NCBI GenBank assembly: GCA_012522255.1
Contig: JAAYKT010000105.1
Coordinates: forward strand, 1-7,759
Length of the DNA: 7,759 nt
Direction: 5' to 3'
From: Clostridiales bacterium
GTDB taxonomy: Bacteria; Bacillota; Clostridia; Lutisporales; Lutisporaceae
Under the pieces are notes generated by a model, which searched no databases, was not told the origin of the DNA, and saw only the letters and a program-made list of their open reading frames with translations. Each line of letters begins with the position of its first letter. Position 1 is the stretch's first letter. Positions 5,766 through 7,759 of the stretch are shown here, piece by piece. Position numbers and translations under genes: made by a program.

Positions 5766-6937
5766 AGACAGCCATGGTTTTTACTCAAGTAAGTATTTTG
5801 GGGATTTATTTTACGGCAATAGGATATATATTCAGAAGTTACCTCCAGTTAAAAGACAGCTTTATATTGCCCACGGTTTTGGGCTTCGTTTCAAACTTTA
5901 TAATAATTGTATCCATAATGCTAAGCTCCAAATTCAATGTTATGATATTAGCCATAGGAAGTGTATTGGCGGCTGCATCTCAAGTAGTTTTTTTGATACC
6001 GTCCTTATATAAAAAAGGTTATAGATATAGTTTGGTTTTTAATTTAAAAGACAGTCATTTTATAAAAATGAGTAAACAGGCGTTACCGGTGATAATAGGA
6101 AATTCTGCAAATCAGATAAACTGGCTGGTAGACAGAACTTTGGCATCCCGTATAGTAGTAGGGGGTATTTCAGCACTATACTATGCAAATAAGCTTAACG
6201 GATTCGTGCAGGGTATTTATGTTGCATCTATCGCCACTGTCATGTATCCCAAGATTTCAAAAATGGCCGCGGAGAATGATATAGAAAAAGTAAAGCTTTC
6301 ACTTAAGGAATCGGTGACCATAAGCAATCTGCTTGTTGTGCCCGCGACAATAATATCGATGATATTTGCTGAACCTATAGTATCCTTGCTTTTCGGGAGA
6401 GGAGCCTTTGATGCTAAAGCCATAGGCTTAACATCCTACGCTTTATTTTTTTATTCCGTAGGAATGGTGGGCTTTGGACTAAGGGAAGTATTGTCAAGGG
6501 GGTTTTATTCACTTCAGGATACGAGAACACCCATGATTAATGCTTTTATCGCTATGGTAATGAATATTGTACTGAATATCATTTTATCAAAGTTTTTAGG
6601 CATTGGCGGTTTGGCATTGGCTACAAGTATTGCGGCACTGTTTTGCACTGTTTTGCTATTTATAAGCCTCAAGAAAAAAATAGGACCCTTCGGCATGAAG
6701 GACATAAGCATTTCTTTTCTAAAAATTCTTGCCTCCTCTTTGATAATGGGATTTATTGCAAAGTACGCGTATAAAACCTTTGGCAATACTTTGGATTATA
6801 AGATTAACCTCTTCGTATCTATGATAATAGGCGGGTTGGCATATCTGGTTCTGATATATATGATGAAAATAGAGGATGTAGATATTTTGATGAAAGATAT
6901 AAAAGCATGGCTGGTTAAAAGAAAAGGATTAAAGTGA
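5762..6937 (+). CDS. murJ: Lipid II flippase MurJ, C-terminal fragment (frameshifted gene)
   Basis: Remaining 391 codons of the split murJ, in the -1 frame relative to the first part. It holds about eleven hydrophobic segments and recognisable MviN stretches: YIFRSYLQLKDSF, NQINWLVDRTLASRI, ALYYANKLNGFVQGI (the segment equivalent to YYADRL in E. coli), LLFGRGAFDAKAI, and FYSLQDTRTPMINA (usual FYALKDTKTPV region). Codon use and hydrophobicity match the first fragment and there are no further stops, so the break looks recent or is a sequence error. The only nearby start is TTG 5762, overlapping the upstream TGA as TTGA, with GGAG (5753-5756) 5 bases before it. Translational coupling giving two polypeptides is therefore possible, but homology clearly begins upstream of this TTG (at about 5732). 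The gene ends 99 bases before the GntR regulator with no hairpin terminator visible. Confidence 0.85.
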   Translation: MKTAMVFTQVSILGIYFTAIGYIFRSYLQLKDSFILPTVLGFVSNFIIIVSIMLSSKFNVMILAIGSVLAAASQVVFLIPSLYKKGYRYSLVFNLKDSHFIKMSKQALPVIIGNSANQINWLVDRTLASRIVVGGISALYYANKLNGFVQGIYVASIATVMYPKISKMAAENDIEKVKLSLKESVTISNLLVVPATIISMIFAEPIVSLLFGRGAFDAKAIGLTSYALFFYSVGMVGFGLREVLSRGFYSLQDTRTPMINAFIAMVMNIVLNIILSKFLGIGGLALATSIAALFCTVLLFISLKKKIGPFGMKDISISFLKILASSLIMGFIAKYAYKTFGNTLDYKINLFVSMIIGGLAYLVLIYMMKIEDVDILMKDIKAWLVKRKGLK

Positions 6938-6943
6938 AAAATT

Positions 6944-6971
6944 TAGACATTAATAAGGAATATGATATAAT
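6944..6971 (+). promoter_or_regulatory. Sigma-A promoter for the gntR-family gene
   Basis: TAGACA (6944-6949) and TATAAT (6966-6971) are separated by 16 bases, and TGA before the -10 makes an extended TGATATAAT. It lies just after the murJ stop. Transcription would start near 6978, giving a leader of about 59 bases. This is the clearest promoter in the window. Confidence 0.7.
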
Positions 6972-7036
6972 CAAATTGTAATGCTAAGGCAAGCCATGGT
7001 TCAAAATAGATTAATTGAATTGAGAGGTCATTATAA

Positions 7037-7702
7037 GTGTCTAAGCGTATAGCTATTGGTAAAGTTTATGATGTTTTAAAAGATCGAATATTGAATTGTA
7101 TTTACAAACCGGGAGAATTAATTTTTGAAAAAAATATCGTAAATGAGTTAGGTGTCAGCAGAACACCGGTAAGAGAAGCATTGAATATTTTAAGCGGAGA
7201 AGGATTGGTAAATATAATTCCCAAAAAAGGTGTGCAAATCACATCTTTGTCTGTAAGGAAAACTAAAGAGATCTATGAAGTCCGAAAAATTCTTGAATCT
7301 TATTCAATCAGTGAGGCTTTAAAACATATTAAGCAAAGCGATTTAGATTACTTAAGCAGACTTGATCAGACCTTAAGCGATAGTGTGGGAAGCAGTGATG
7401 TTAATAATATTTTCAAATATGGAATGGACATTCATTTATATATAGCGAATTTATCTGGTAATGAGACTTTGCTCAAATTACTTACATTATTGAGGCAAGA
7501 AAGCTATAGGGTGTATGTATATTATCTAAGACAATATATGGATAGCGTATCAGAAGAAGAAAGAATAGAAATGGAAAAAACAATAAAAGACAACCATAGC
7601 AAGATAATAGTAGCGCTCAAGGATGGAGATAAGGAAGCTGCCATCAGAAGCGTTATACAAGACCTTGATACCTTTAATCAGTTTTCGAGGGATTACTCAT
7701 AA
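7037..7702 (+). CDS. GntR-family transcriptional regulator, FadR/FCD subfamily
   Basis: A 221-residue cytoplasmic DNA-binding regulator. The N-terminal winged helix-turn-helix spans about 6-72: YDVLKDRILN, then IYKPGELI, the recognition helix in LGVSRTPVREALN (38-50) and the wing in PKKGVQIT (62-69). The C-terminal all-helical FCD ligand domain starts near EIYEVRKILE (78-87). It shows the usual His133 in DIHLYIANLSGN and His187 in NHSKIIVALKDGDKEAA, positions that commonly help bind a metal ion and a small acid ligand. The third conserved His, normally in the last helix, appears replaced by acidic residues (IQDLDTF, 208-213). Length is typical. The start is GTG 7037, with AGAGGT (7023-7028) 8 bases upstream. 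It has its own promoter at 6944-6971. Such regulators usually control an adjacent catabolic operon and themselves; no such operon is inside the window, so the target, probably to the right, and the ligand are unknown. Confidence 0.92.
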   Translation: MSKRIAIGKVYDVLKDRILNCIYKPGELIFEKNIVNELGVSRTPVREALNILSGEGLVNIIPKKGVQITSLSVRKTKEIYEVRKILESYSISEALKHIKQSDLDYLSRLDQTLSDSVGSSDVNNIFKYGMDIHLYIANLSGNETLLKLLTLLRQESYRVYVYYLRQYMDSVSEEERIEMEKTIKDNHSKIIVALKDGDKEAAIRSVIQDLDTFNQFSRDYS

Positions 7703-7759
7703 AAATTTAAAATTTAATAATAATGTGAACTTCCAGGAATTTACCCACTCAAACAAGCA

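Noticed and set aside
7703..7759. TTCCAGGAA palindrome in the last 57 bases
   Set aside because: Four-base arms only, no T-run and no gene visible beyond it; too little sequence to judge.

Overview
The window looks like part of a low-GC Bacillota (clostridial-type) chromosome. The DNA is A+T-rich, starts are preceded by strong Shine-Dalgarno sequences, and the proteins are typical of Gram-positive cell-envelope housekeeping. I see no rRNA or tRNA gene, insertion sequence, phage gene or CRISPR array. Genus cannot be assigned from what is visible.

Layout. At 1-3127 a co-directional block runs on the + strand: the 3' part of a murA gene (MurZ/MurAB type, the committing enzyme of peptidoglycan synthesis), a WalJ/YycJ-type metallo-beta-lactamase-fold hydrolase, and a membrane-anchored HtrA/DegP serine protease with one PDZ domain. 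WalJ and HtrA adjacent match the tail of the walRK (yycFG) cluster of Bacillota; the rlmH gene that often follows is absent here. At 3131-5074 on the - strand, convergent with htrA and only 3 bases from its stop, is a lipoteichoic-acid-synthase-like membrane phosphotransferase. A 334-base divergent promoter region (5075-5408) follows, then a MurJ lipid II flippase gene (5409-6937) split by a -1 frameshift into two overlapping reading frames, and finally a GntR/FCD-family repressor (7037-7702) with its own strong promoter.

Functional theme. Five of the six genes act at the envelope: MurA makes the first peptidoglycan-specific precursor, MurJ flips the finished lipid II, the LtaS-like enzyme probably builds a glycerophosphate polymer outside the membrane, HtrA handles misfolded exported protein, and WalJ is linked to wall/division coordination. 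The GntR regulator may serve genes beyond the right edge.

No clearly new system is evident. The signals most worth a second look are small: the murJ frameshift with its stop/start overlap and adjacent hairpin; a perfect 10-bp A/U hairpin that places the LtaS-like gene's Shine-Dalgarno in its loop; and an intrinsic terminator for htrA buried inside the coding sequence of the convergent gene.
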